Source: an uncultured bacterium (lineage in GTDB: Bacteria; Pseudomonadota; Alphaproteobacteria; Sphingomonadales; Sphingomonadaceae). Taken from it: 64,000 bases of DNA. Under the pieces are notes generated by a model. That model had not been told where the DNA came from. It worked only from the letters and a program-made list of their open reading frames with translations, and searched no databases. The position numbers were made by a program, and so were the translations under genes. Below are positions 18,526 to 28,763 of the stretch, piece after piece. The stretch is from assembly GCA_942636505.2 (NCBI GenBank), contig CALOGB020000174.1, positions 1 to 64,000 of the forward strand, in the 5' to 3' direction. Every line of letters begins with the position of its first letter. Within the stretch, counting starts at the first letter, position 1.

Positions 18526-19260
18526 TTGACACTGCCCTGCCCTGTCCGACATGCGGCGGTGATGATCGATCATACGCTCCCGCCAAGCTGGCAATCGCTG
18601 AAAGCCGAGTTCGACGCGCCGTACATGCGCGAGCTTGATGCGTTTCTGGAGGGCGAGCGGGCGGCGGGAGCTCGGATGTTTCCGGCAGATGCGGATCGGT
18701 TTCGGGCGTTGGAGCTGACGCCGCTTGATCAGGTGCGGGTCGTGATCCTGGGGCAGGATCCGTACCACGGCGAGGGGCAGGCGCACGGGCTAAGCTTCTC
18801 GGTGCGGGAGGGCGTGCGGACGCCGCCTAGCCTGGTGAATATCTACAAGGAGCTGGAGGCGGATCTCGGGATCCCGCGGGCACGCCATGGCATGCTCGAT
18901 CATTGGGCGGCGCAGGGCGTGCTGTTGCTCAACGCGGTGCTGAGCGTGCGGATGGGCGAGGCTGCGTCGCACCAGAAGCGCGGGTGGGAGCGGTTTACCG
19001 ATGCCGTCATTGCCGCGGTGAACGCGCAGGACAAACCGGTCGTGTTCCTGCTGTGGGGGGCGTATGCGCAGAAGAAGGCGGCGTTCGTGGACGATATCGC
19101 GAAGGGGGGGCGGCATCTGGTGATCCAGTCCGCGCACCCGTCGCCGCTGGCGGCGCGGACCGGGTTCTTCGGATCGCGGCCGTTCAGCAGGGCCAATGAC
19201 TTTCTCGAAACCCATGGGCGCGCGCCGATCGACTGGGCGCTGCCGGAGACCGACCGATGA
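18526..19260 (+). CDS. ung: Uracil-DNA glycosylase (family 1)
   Basis: Removes uracil from DNA as the first step of base-excision repair. The water-activating motif [18 protein letters not shown] (catalytic Asp) and the minor-groove loop HPSPLAA are both present, as is LLLNAVLSV. The TTG at 18526 has AGGAG six bases upstream; an internal ATG at 18562, giving 232 residues, is the alternative and also fits the family length. The stop overlaps the next gene as ATGA. A palindromic-repeat arm lies directly upstream. Confidence 0.93.
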   Translation: MTLPCPVRHAAVMIDHTLPPSWQSLKAEFDAPYMRELDAFLEGERAAGARMFPADADRFRALELTPLDQVRVVILGQDPYHGEGQAHGLSFSVREGVRTPPSLVNIYKELEADLGIPRARHGMLDHWAAQGVLLLNAVLSVRMGEAASHQKRGWERFTDAVIAAVNAQDKPVVFLLWGAYAQKKAAFVDDIAKGGRHLVIQSAHPSPLAARTGFFGSRPFSRANDFLETHGRAPIDWALPETDR

Positions 19261-19550
19261 GCGACGAATATGTGTACGACGAAGCGACCGGCGAGTGGGT
19301 TGCGGGCGGTGCTGCGACGGCTGTCTCAGACGACGTGGTCGTGGTGCGAGATTCGGTCGGCAACGTGCTGGTGGACGGCGACCAGGTGACGCTGATCAAG
19401 GACCTGACCGTGAAGGGTGCGGGGCAGACGCTGAAGCGCGGAACGGTGATCAAGTCGATCCGGTTGACCGGCGACGCGCAGGAGATCGACTGTCGGTACG
19501 AGGGTATCAAGGGGCTAGTGCTGCGCGCGGAGTTCGTTCGGAAGCGTTAG
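19257..19550 (+). CDS. PhnA/YjdM C-terminal domain protein lacking the zinc ribbon
   Basis: 97 residues. Residues ~27-97 match the C-terminal domain of PhnA/YjdM proteins ([19 protein letters not shown], then [11 protein letters not shown] and ending LRAEFVRKR). The usual N-terminal zinc ribbon with two CxxC knuckles is replaced by a short cysteine-free segment, [12 protein letters not shown], so metal binding is lost. YjdM was once linked to phosphonate use, but its role is unclear. It is translationally coupled to ung by an ATGA overlap. Confidence 0.85.
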   Translation: MSDEYVYDEATGEWVAGGAATAVSDDVVVVRDSVGNVLVDGDQVTLIKDLTVKGAGQTLKRGTVIKSIRLTGDAQEIDCRYEGIKGLVLRAEFVRKR

Positions 19551-19586
19551 GTTGGGAGATGGCCGGCGCCAAAGGTCACGATAAAG

Positions 19587-20441
19587 TTACGCTCGGAAAC
19601 GGCGCCGGCCAGGACCTTCATGGTCATCCTCACCCTCCTGGACGCGGACCCTCTCGGGATATTTGGGCGGGATCGTCGCCTTCGCGGCGGCGAGCTGCGC
19701 CTCGAACGTCTGGACGGACGGTGCGGAACCGGTTGACGCGGGACGATGCTTGGCGATGGGTTCGGCGCGGATATCGGCGACTTCGAGCGCCATCACCAGC
19801 GCCTCGGGGGCCATCAGGCGGTGCGGTTCGGCGGGCATCGGCGGCGCGAGCGCGGCGAGCGTGGCCTCGACCGGCGACACCGGGATGGGCGCCGGCGCAG
19901 GCGACTGGCCGGGAGTGCGATAGCGATCGGGTTGGTGCGCCCGCAGGAGGAACATCAGCAGGCGATCGTTGAACCGGACGCGCTGGCCGACGCGGTTGCC
20001 TTCGCGATCGAACACCGGCTCGGGCGATCCGTTGATCGCGCGATCGAAGGCGAGATCGACCAGCCGCAGCGACGCGGTCTGCACCGCCGCATCCCACGCC
20101 GCCGCGAACGCCGCGCCGTCGGCCGCTCGGCGCAGGCGGTAGCAGGAGGTCGCCGACATGTTCACCTCGCGCGCGGCCTGCGTGACCGAGCCGGTATCCG
20201 CCAGCACGCCGATGAACGCCTGCTGCGTCGCGACCGTCCAGCCATCGTGCCGCACCTTCCGCCGGACCGGCACCCAGTCGTATTCGGCGAGGTCGAAGTC
20301 CTCGACCGTCGGGAGGTGCTCCGCCTCGATGATGGTCATCGCGGTGGTCCGTGCGGTTGGCTCGGGAGCGGCCGGTTCGAGAGCGGGGGCGATGTCGGGC
20401 ATGACATCGCGGCGAGCGCGCGTGCGCGTGGGTTTGGTCAT
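19587..20441 (-). CDS. HTH-containing hypothetical protein
   Basis: 284 residues of no named family. The central region (about 60-150) holds a helix-turn-helix-like segment, FIGVLADTGSVTQAAREVNM then SATSCYRLRRAADG, similar to the DNA-binding part of phage terminase small subunits and to a protein repeated across sphingomonad genomes. The C-terminal 130 residues are Ala/Pro-rich and look disordered; the N-terminus is basic. It lies at the edge of an accessory stretch with decayed toxin-antitoxin genes. A transcription-factor or phage-derived origin is inference. Confidence 0.65.
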   Translation of the reverse strand: MTKPTRTRARRDVMPDIAPALEPAAPEPTARTTAMTIIEAEHLPTVEDFDLAEYDWVPVRRKVRHDGWTVATQQAFIGVLADTGSVTQAAREVNMSATSCYRLRRAADGAAFAAAWDAAVQTASLRLVDLAFDRAINGSPEPVFDREGNRVGQRVRFNDRLLMFLLRAHQPDRYRTPGQSPAPAPIPVSPVEATLAALAPPMPAEPHRLMAPEALVMALEVADIRAEPIAKHRPASTGSAPSVQTFEAQLAAAKATIPPKYPERVRVQEGEDDHEGPGRRRFRA

Positions 20442-20585
20442 GGCCGGAGCGGATCAGGCGGGCGGCGTGTAGGACAGCGTTTGCGCGTGCTGTTGGACTT
20501 TTTGTGGAGAGGGTGTGGCGCGGGGGCATCCGTCACGGCGGCCGGCATTCTCGACATCGGGCAGAATGTCGCGCATCTTTGCTCT

Positions 20586-20840
20586 CTGCAGACCGTGACC
20601 TATTCCGAAGCGGGCGAGAACCTGAAGGCGGTGCTCGACAAGGTCGTCGCCGACCGCGCTCCCGTGATGATCACGTGAGAGCGCGGCGAGAATGTCGTGT
20701 TGATCTCGGCGAGCGAATGGGCCGGGATGGAAGAGACGCTGCATTTGATGGCGTCGCCGGCAAATGCGAAGCGGCTGTTGGACGGGATCGCACGGTTTGA
20801 TGCCGGCGAAGGCGAAGAGTACGCGCTCATTCAGCCTTGA
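20586..20840 (+). pseudogene. Decayed YefM/Phd-type antitoxin
   Basis: The translation reads TVTYSEAGENLKAVLDKVVA, then ADRAPVMIT, a TGA stop at 20676-20678, and resumes in the same frame ERGENVVLISASEWAGMEET through to IQP and a TGA at 20838. Normal YefM antitoxins read VMITRERGENVV here, so an Arg codon (CGA) has become TGA by one C-to-T change. The position expected for the ATG is CTG (20586). Frame and content are otherwise intact, so the loss is recent. Its end overlaps the start of the toxin remnant, as in intact yefM-yoeB pairs. Confidence 0.85.
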
Positions 20841-21102
20841 AAGTCGCGTTCGATCCGGAAAGCTGGTCCGATTATCTCGGCTGGTAACAAGCGGACGCCA
20901 AGGTTCTGCAACGGATCAACGTCCTTATCGAGTAGTGCAGGCGACATCCGTTCACCGGTACTGGCAGACCTGAACCGCTGCGGCAAAACCTAGCGGGCTG
21001 GTGGTCGCGCAGGATCCCTGGCGAGCACCGACTGGTGTACCGCGTTCGTGGATCGGGTGAGGTACAAGCGCCTGAGGTGTGTCGTGCCGGTATCATTATT
21101 GA
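20837..21102 (+). pseudogene. Decayed YoeB/Txe-type toxin (mRNA interferase)
   Basis: Starting at TTG 20837 the frame encodes KVAFDPESWSDYLGW, a TAA stop, QADAKVLQRINVLIE, a TAG stop, then [20 protein letters not shown] and [20 protein letters not shown]. These are the YoeB hallmarks, including the catalytic-site segment EHRLVYRV. Near the end the expected RARYHY tail is one base out of frame: adding one C near 21088 would restore it with a TGA at 21100. With two nonsense codons and a frameshift the toxin cannot be made, which relaxes selection on the antitoxin. Confidence 0.85.
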
Positions 21103-21142
21103 TGTGCTTGTCGCGTACCCGGCGAAGGCATAGGATCGGGAC

Positions 21143-21568
21143 ATGGCACAGATCAGCGTATCTCTTCCTGACGACCTGATGGCTTGGGCCGAGCGGCAAG
21201 TCGCCGAAGGTCGCTATGATAGTCTTGACGCTTATGCCGCTGATCTTGTTGCGCGTGACATGGATGTTGCTGGGAAACTAGCGGCGTCGAATGCTGCGAT
21301 CGAGGACGGTCTTGCTTCGGAACCGACTGACGACTCGATGGCGTACGTGACTGCGTGCCGAGATCGCGACGACGATACCCTGGGTGTCCTGCGCCGGTCC
21401 TGGGCTCAGGGTATCGGCAGTGGCCCCCCCGTCGACGGCAATTTCAATGCCGCAGATATAGCACGCCGCGTGTGGCCGGTCTGGTGCGGCGGTTCGCAAG
21501 CACGGATGAAGATTCGTCGTAAATCAGCCCCATGGGGAGTGTTGTACGACCAAGTCGGCATCGGCTGA
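21143..21568 (+). CDS. ParD-like antitoxin with aberrant C-terminus (probable remnant)
   Basis: The first ~65 of 141 residues (AQISVSLPDDLMAWAERQVA then EGRYDSLDAYAADLVARD) match ribbon-helix-helix ParD-family antitoxins. The remaining residues show no antitoxin similarity, include Cys and Trp residues unusual for the family, and run on until they overlap the 3' end of the convergent SIR2 gene. No ParE toxin follows. The likely history is loss of the toxin by the insertion that brought the SIR2 gene, leaving the antitoxin fused to flanking sequence. DNA binding by the N-terminal part may persist. Confidence 0.6.
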   Translation: MAQISVSLPDDLMAWAERQVAEGRYDSLDAYAADLVARDMDVAGKLAASNAAIEDGLASEPTDDSMAYVTACRDRDDDTLGVLRRSWAQGIGSGPPVDGNFNAADIARRVWPVWCGGSQARMKIRRKSAPWGVLYDQVGIG

Positions 21569-22876
21569 AAATTTACTTGCCCGCCGGTTCGCCTCGCGGA
21601 GCGCTGCTTTATGCACAGCCGGGTTTTTCCGGACAACTAACTCATAGTCCTCCTCATACATTTCACCTTTTCCCGGATGAAAAAATTCCGGAAGAACAGC
21701 GAAATTTGATTCGACATCTTCGTTAATCAACAGAAAATGAAGAAGACCATTTTGGTATCCGGTAAAATACGAAAAGTCCCAATAGTTTCGGGATTTTTTG
21801 TATTCCGATATCTTAACGTCATACATTGATATTCGTTTTTGTACATCGTACAAACTTGCAAATTCTCCCATCATAGCTCGATCGACAATGCGTTCGAAAG
21901 CATGGATCACTCCATCCTGATACGCCGCCGAAAATATTAAATGCGGTGATGATTTGGGGTGAAAAGACTCGACAAACTTATGATGCAAATCACGAAAGCT
22001 CGATAACTCGCTGGATATAATGTCGAATACATCGTCACGAGAGTAACATAGCCTTGAACACATATGCCTTTTTATAACTTCTACAAAATGCGTAGCATCT
22101 GTTTTTATGGCTACAATTCCAAATTTCTCTCGTAATTCAGATGCATCTCGCTCCGATATGAATGGTGACACAAGATAATGAGTTCGGGCAAACTGGCCGA
22201 GTCCATTTCGAATGGTTCCAAATATCCTGCGGAAGTCTGAGTCATTAGCTGAATATCCGAAGAATACGCAGGTTTTTGTCGAAAATATCTGCTTAACGAC
22301 CGCCCCTAGCGCTCCATCTCTCAATCGCGACTCACAAGTTTCGTAGTCCTGTGAAGAGGCAACTATTGACGAATAATTATCAATAGAGCCATGTATCTTG
22401 ATAACAGGCCTTTTAGCACTTTCCCAAAATGGGATATCACTATCATAGACGAACGGAGTTGCACCTATCTCGTCTTCAAAGTACCGATCCCAGTTAGTTG
22501 TAATTATCGCTCGAAAGTAGGGGGCATTCCCCAATGATCGATGGAAGCGTGTCGCACGCCAATGCAGATCTCGGAATGAGTCTATGTACGAAAATCGGTC
22601 TTTAATTAATTGCACGAGCTTTTGCCGTCCATTCGGTCGCGTCTCAAAAGCATCGACTAAATCCCAAAATTCGCCGTCATGCACCAAACCAGTTTCGTGC
22701 TTCAACGTCTGGTAAAGTGTGTCCGGGTGAGTTCCTCCCGTTTCTGTACTCACCCCTGCCCCAGCAAATACCACGCAGTTCTGCTGCTCAATCTCTCCGA
22801 GTAAATGATCATCAATATCAAACTCGATTTTCAAAGCGCAAATTTCGCATCCGCAGGGCAGAGGTTCGTTGGTCAA
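21524..22876 (-). CDS. SIR2-domain protein, horizontally acquired, candidate phage-defence NADase
   Basis: 450 residues. The SIR2 Rossmann fold (about 25-265) has the NAD motifs FAGAGVSTETGG (38-48), ITTNWDRYFE (125-134), catalytic His162 in KIHGSI, and FFGYSANDSDF. A Cys cluster, CGCEIC (8-13), precedes it. The C-terminal ~180 residues match no domain I recognise. The gene is far richer in A+T than all neighbours and uses AT-ending codons, so it was acquired recently. The start is TTG; GGAG inside the thiC terminus lies 8 bases before it, coupling translation to thiC. SIR2 domains in defence systems (ThsA, DSR, SIR2-APAZ) deplete NAD during phage infection; that role is inferred. Confidence 0.85.
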   Translation of the reverse strand: MTNEPLPCGCEICALKIEFDIDDHLLGEIEQQNCVVFAGAGVSTETGGTHPDTLYQTLKHETGLVHDGEFWDLVDAFETRPNGRQKLVQLIKDRFSYIDSFRDLHWRATRFHRSLGNAPYFRAIITTNWDRYFEDEIGATPFVYDSDIPFWESAKRPVIKIHGSIDNYSSIVASSQDYETCESRLRDGALGAVVKQIFSTKTCVFFGYSANDSDFRRIFGTIRNGLGQFARTHYLVSPFISERDASELREKFGIVAIKTDATHFVEVIKRHMCSRLCYSRDDVFDIISSELSSFRDLHHKFVESFHPKSSPHLIFSAAYQDGVIHAFERIVDRAMMGEFASLYDVQKRISMYDVKISEYKKSRNYWDFSYFTGYQNGLLHFLLINEDVESNFAVLPEFFHPGKGEMYEEDYELVVRKNPAVHKAALREANRRASKFSADADLVVQHSPWG

Positions 22877-22880
22877 ATTA

Positions 22881-24935
<2,055 letters not shown>

Positions 24936-25040
24936 TGAGCATAGGGGGCTGGGGGTGGGGTGCAATGGGAATTTGGGGGGCTAGGTGCGCGGGGGAAGTG
25001 CGCGTGGGTCTCGGTTGGGCATCCTTCCGATCGAAAATTT

Positions 25041-25145
25041 ACCACCCCGGCGGAGGCCGGGGCCCAGTTGGGGGACGGCGGTAACGATCGGCAGTCCTCC
25101 ATTATTTCCACCTTTCCAACTGGGCCCCGGCCTTCGCCGGGGTGG
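25041..25145. repeat. Dispersed palindromic repeat, family D, complete copy
   Basis: The left arm ACCACCCCGGCGGAGGCCGG continuing GGCCCAGTTGG and the right arm CCAACTGGGCCCCGGCCTTC continuing GCCGGGGTGGT are inverted copies separated by about 42 bases. The core GCCCAG/CTGGGC plus the GC hairpin is shared with the elements at 38059 and 53201. It lies in the 567-base gene-free gap upstream of the thiC riboswitch. Nothing else in 24936-25040 is recognisable. Confidence 0.8.
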
Positions 25146-25198
25146 TGGCAGTGGCGGTGGTGGATTTTTGATAGTGAGCGCACGTTTTCGGAAACGGG

Positions 25199-25234
25199 AA
25201 AGGCCGCTGCCCCTGGTTGGGGCAACGGCCTTTT
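25199..25234. terminator. Hairpin with T-tract, likely terminator
   Basis: AAAGGCCG (25199-25206) pairs with CGGCCTTT (25226-25233), enclosing a second TGCCCC/GGGGCA stem; runs of A and T flank it. It lies downstream of the minus-strand outer-membrane protein gene and is placed to stop that transcript before the thiC riboswitch. Confidence 0.6.
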
Positions 25235-25255
25235 CGACGTGTATAAGTGATCGCA

Positions 25256-25347
25256 CCCCCCTCCCCCGTTCGTGCTGAGCGTAGTCGAAGCACCTGCGTT
25301 TGAGGCTTACCCTTCGACTTCGCTCAGGGCGAACGGGGGTGGAGGGT
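25256..25347. repeat. Dispersed palindromic repeat, family E
   Basis: CCCCGTTCGTGCTGAGCGTA then GTCGAAG and the inverted arm CTTCGACTTCGCTCAGGGCG then AACGGGG flank about 20 bases. The TGAGCGTAGTCGAAG / CTTCGACTTCGCTCA pair is a dispersed repeat I associate with sphingomonad genomes; only one copy is in this window. It ends just before the stop of the convergent-side outer-membrane protein gene. Confidence 0.75.
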
Positions 25348-25355
25348 GCGCTACC

Positions 25356-26228
25356 TCAGAACCGGAAAGAAACCGTCCCGCGCAGCGAGTGCCAGCGGAA
25401 CTGATCGTCGCTGCGGCGGAAGGTGGTGCCGGCGGTGTTGGGGGCGAGGACGAACGGGTTGTTCGCGAGCAGGACCGGGCTGCCGGTGATCGCGCTGCCG
25501 GCGGTGACGAGGACGCGGGCGTCGTCGTCCTTGTACTGGTGGTAGGTGTATTCCATGCCGATCGAGATGTTCTTGGTCAGCTTCTGCTCGATGCCGCCGC
25601 CACCGACATAGCCCCACTTCTTGTCCGAACCGGTGGCTGCGAACGCGTTGGCGGTGTTGGTGGTGAAGAACAGGTTGTCGATCTTGGCATAGCCGGCGCC
25701 GCCGGTGGCGTAGAACAGCGTGTTGCGCGCGGCGAGACCGGCGCGGAGGCGGGCCGAGCCTTCCCACTTCAGCTTGCGCGCCATCGTGTAGCTGGCGGGC
25801 GTGGTCGAGAAGGCGGCGACGCTGTCGGTGATCTCGGACTTGCCGAATTCGCCGACGATGCCGACCACGAACGGACCGCGCTGTACGTCGAAGCCTGCGC
25901 GGCCGTAATACGACCAGCCGTCATCGTCGTTGCGACAACCATAGGCGGGCACCGCGGTGCGGGCCGAGCCGTTGCAGAAGCCCGGCGAGAAGGCGTTGGC
26001 GCCGGTGATGGTGTTGACGCTGTCGCTGAAATTGCCGTCGTTGTTGCGGTCGAACAGGATCGACGAGCCGACGTCGTTGCCCTGGACGTCATAGCCGCCG
26101 GCTGCGCCGATATAGACGCCCGAGAACGGCTTGCTGTCGGTGGTCATGTCCTGCGCCGCGGCCGGGACAGCGAAAATGCCCGCAGTCGCGAGACCGGCGA
26201 GCATGGTGAGCTTCGTGAAGTTGGTCAT
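25356..26228 (-). CDS. Outer-membrane beta-barrel protein (Omp25/31-like)
   Basis: 290 residues: signal peptide (cleavage after VPAAAQ, about residue 26), then alternating amphipathic strands opening FSGVYIGAAGGYD and ending in a terminal Phe (GTVSFRF), the pattern of small 8-stranded barrels of the OmpA/Omp25 type. Two cysteines (in FCNGSARTAVPAYGC) could form an external-loop disulphide. It is monocistronic or first in its transcript, 79 bases from the ferritin-like gene upstream. Likely role: envelope structure or surface interaction; no transport specificity can be read. Confidence 0.82.
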   Translation of the reverse strand: MTNFTKLTMLAGLATAGIFAVPAAAQDMTTDSKPFSGVYIGAAGGYDVQGNDVGSSILFDRNNDGNFSDSVNTITGANAFSPGFCNGSARTAVPAYGCRNDDDGWSYYGRAGFDVQRGPFVVGIVGEFGKSEITDSVAAFSTTPASYTMARKLKWEGSARLRAGLAARNTLFYATGGAGYAKIDNLFFTTNTANAFAATGSDKKWGYVGGGGIEQKLTKNISIGMEYTYHQYKDDDARVLVTAGSAITGSPVLLANNPFVLAPNTAGTTFRRSDDQFRWHSLRGTVSFRF

Positions 26229-26307
26229 GGTCGTTCCCCAAACGAGGGCCGCGGCGCTCCCATTGCTCGCCGCGGCCCAAGGTTTCAGTTTCAGGCAGTG
26301 ATCGCGA

Positions 26308-27330
26308 TCACGCGTTGGCGCCGCTGGTCCGCAGCGAGTCGAGGCGGTTGTTGGTCCCGTTCGGGAAGAAGCCGCCGCCGATCTTCGCAGTGGGCGTCAG
26401 GTAGACGATGTTGTGCACCTGCGCGACCGAGCGGCTGTAAGCGAGGCCGTTGGCGTCAGTGGGCACGATGTTCGAGATCGTCGGATCCGACCCGGTGATG
26501 CCCTGGTCGTCGTCGCTCGAGCCGTCGAGGCTGTCGCGCGCGTCGCTGATCTGGTTCGCGGCAGTGATGAGCGACGGGATCGGGTTCGGCGTCTGCAGAC
26601 CCTTGCGGTACAGGATCGTGCGGATCAGGCCGGCGTGATACGCCTCTGCCGCGAGGATGCCGGCGGCCGCCTCGAGATAGGTCTTGTTGGCGATCAGCGG
26701 TGCTGCGCCCTTGTAGGCCGACACACCGACGTCCTCGAAGATGTACGCGCCGAGCAGGAAGCTGTTGTCGTCGGCATAGGGGTTGAACACCCCCGTCGCA
26801 CCGATGACGCCAGCCGCACGGGCGGCCGCGGTGAACGCACCCGGAGCGGCTGCCGTGCCGACCGAGATGTCGATCGCAGGCTGGGCGACGGCGGCGCTGC
26901 CGAGGGCTGAGCGCAGGAAGGCGACGTGTGCGACTTCGTCGATCGCGATTTCGCGCGCGTACTCACGGACAACGGTATCCTGGAACGGCACCTGTGCACC
27001 GCCGGTGACGGCACCCTGCGTACCGATGCCGGTCAGCATGTTGGCGTTGAGGCCGACACCGAATGCCGCGAACGCGTAGAACTGCGCTTCGAGATATTCG
27101 AGGTTCAGTGCGACGTTGAGGACGTCGGCGTCGTTGAGTGCCGCAACCGGCGCCGGTCCCGGAGTCGGGGTCGGTGCGAGATCGGAATCGTCGCTGCCGC
27201 ATGCCGAGAGCAGCGTGGCGCCGCCGATGGCGAGCGCGGAACCGCCGGCGAAGCGCAGGAAGTTACGACGTTCGTTGCGACGGCTGGCGATCGCGTCGAA
27301 TATTTCCAGCTTGGTATTGAGATCGGTCAT
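26308..27330 (-). CDS. Tat-exported ferritin-like domain lipoprotein, paralogue 1
   Basis: 340 residues of the Ferritin_2 (PF13668-like) family. The N-terminus carries a twin-arginine motif (RRNFLRFAGG) and a lipobox, LLSACGS, so it is probably a folded, exported lipoprotein. The helical core has [18 protein letters not shown] (about 85) and EIAIDEVAHVAFLRSALGS (about 145), which carry the Glu and His residues expected of a four-helix ferritin-like bundle. It is a tandem paralogue of the next gene. Metal content and activity are unknown; desiccation- and stress-related proteins share the domain. Confidence 0.85.
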   Translation of the reverse strand: MTDLNTKLEIFDAIASRRNERRNFLRFAGGSALAIGGATLLSACGSDDSDLAPTPTPGPAPVAALNDADVLNVALNLEYLEAQFYAFAAFGVGLNANMLTGIGTQGAVTGGAQVPFQDTVVREYAREIAIDEVAHVAFLRSALGSAAVAQPAIDISVGTAAAPGAFTAAARAAGVIGATGVFNPYADDNSFLLGAYIFEDVGVSAYKGAAPLIANKTYLEAAAGILAAEAYHAGLIRTILYRKGLQTPNPIPSLITAANQISDARDSLDGSSDDDQGITGSDPTISNIVPTDANGLAYSRSVAQVHNIVYLTPTAKIGGGFFPNGTNNRLDSLRTSGANA

Positions 27331-27379
27331 TGGGTTAATCCCCTGAATATCGAAGAAGAGCGGGTGATCGGATGACCGA

Positions 27380-28372
27380 TCAGCTTGCCGCGATGCTCGT
27401 CTTGATGTTGCCGTTCATGCCGTTCGGGTAGAACCCGCCTGCCGACGCCGCACCCTTGTTGAGGTACACGATGTTGAGCACCTGGCTGGCCGAGCGGCTG
27501 AAGGCGACGCCGTTCGCATCGAGCGGAACGATGTTCGACGCGGTGACCGCAGCCTGCGTCGTGCTCAGGTTGATCGGCGTCTGCGAGATGGGTGAGATGC
27601 CCTGATCGAGATCGGTCGTACCGTCGAGGCTGTCGCGTGCGTTCGAGATCGCGTCCGCCGACTGGCGCAGCGACGGCGTCGCGATGCCCTTGCCGTACAG
27701 CGTCGTGCGGACGATCGCGGCGTGATACGCCTCGACCGCGAGCAGACCGGCAGCGGCTTCGAGATAGGCCTTGCTGGTGAGCAGCGGGGCAGCGCCCTTG
27801 TATGCGGTCACGCCGACGTCTTCGAAGATGAACGCGCCGAGCAGGAACGCCTCGTCCGTTGCGTACGGATCGAATGCGGTACCGGCGGGGACGAGGCCAG
27901 CAGCCTGTGCCGCGAGCGAGAACGCGCTGGTCGGCGAGACGCTGACGTCGATCACCGGCTGTGCGACGGCGGCGGAGCCGAGTGCGGTGCGGAGGAACTT
28001 GACGTGGGCGATCTCGTCCTGGGCGATCTCACGTGCGTACTGGCGCACGATGGGGTCGGTGAAATTGACCTGGCGACCGCCACGAACCGCACCCTGCGTG
28101 CTGGTACCGCTGAGCAGGCTGTTGTCGAGGCCGGTGCCGTAGGCGGCGTAGGAATAGAACTGCGCCTCGAGATATTCGAGGTTGAGTGCGAAGTTCAGGA
28201 CGTCCGCATCGGTGATCGTCTGTGCCGACGCCGACGTGGAGAAGGACAGCGCGGTCGCACCGGCTGCGGTCATCGCAGCGGCGCCCAGCGCGGTCTTGAA
28301 GAATTCACGTCGCTCGCTGCGGCGTTCCACTCGCGCATCGAGGGCTTCGATCAGGTGCACGCTCTCGGTCAT
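27380..28372 (-). CDS. Tat-exported ferritin-like domain protein, paralogue 2
   Basis: 330 residues with a twin-arginine signal ([10 protein letters not shown], cleavage near ASAQ) but no lipobox, followed by the same helical core as paralogue 1: [37 protein letters not shown] and [17 protein letters not shown]. By eye the two are identical at more than half of positions. The ATG at 28372 follows GGGGAGGA. It precedes paralogue 1 by 49 bases on the same strand, so both are probably expressed together, one soluble and one lipid-anchored. Confidence 0.87.
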   Translation of the reverse strand: MTESVHLIEALDARVERRSERREFFKTALGAAAMTAAGATALSFSTSASAQTITDADVLNFALNLEYLEAQFYSYAAYGTGLDNSLLSGTSTQGAVRGGRQVNFTDPIVRQYAREIAQDEIAHVKFLRTALGSAAVAQPVIDVSVSPTSAFSLAAQAAGLVPAGTAFDPYATDEAFLLGAFIFEDVGVTAYKGAAPLLTSKAYLEAAAGLLAVEAYHAAIVRTTLYGKGIATPSLRQSADAISNARDSLDGTTDLDQGISPISQTPINLSTTQAAVTASNIVPLDANGVAFSRSASQVLNIVYLNKGAASAGGFYPNGMNGNIKTSIAAS

Positions 28373-28721
28373 ATCAGGGTCCTCCCCTTGCTGTTGCGGA
28401 CGTCGAAATGCTCTGCGGCAGTCGCGCAACGGGGCATGCCCCGATCAGGCCGATTGCTCGAATCCCGCTCGTAACGCGCTCAATTACGGACATAAAAAAA
28501 GCCGTCCGTGGCGAGGAACGTACGCGGATGAAGAATGGATGCACGGTTCAAGGGGGTGCGATGAAATAAATTTCACGACCCGACAGAGAGGCTTACCTGC
28601 TTGCGATGATTGGGGTTTTGGTGGCGGCTACATGCCGGCTTCACCTTTCCCTGGTCCTCCCGGAAAACGTCCGGCAGGCCCTCTTTTCTCTCCCTACCGG
28701 AGAGAGAGAAAAGGTAACGCA

Positions 28722-28754
28722 TTCGGCGGATCGGGACGAGCCGGATCCGCCGAA
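28722..28754 (-). terminator. Strong hairpin downstream of the MipA/OmpV gene
   Basis: TTCGGCGGATC (28722-28732) pairs perfectly with GATCCGCCGAA (28744-28754). It begins 9 bases beyond the stop of the minus-strand gene, the position expected of a terminator or 3' protective hairpin. No T-run follows, so termination could be Rho-dependent. The rest of the 391-base gap (28373-28763) holds an inverted ACGGAC/GTCCGT pair near 28490 and a GAGAGAG-type hairpin near 28695, but no gene. Confidence 0.55.
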
Positions 28755-28763
28755 ATCGACAGC

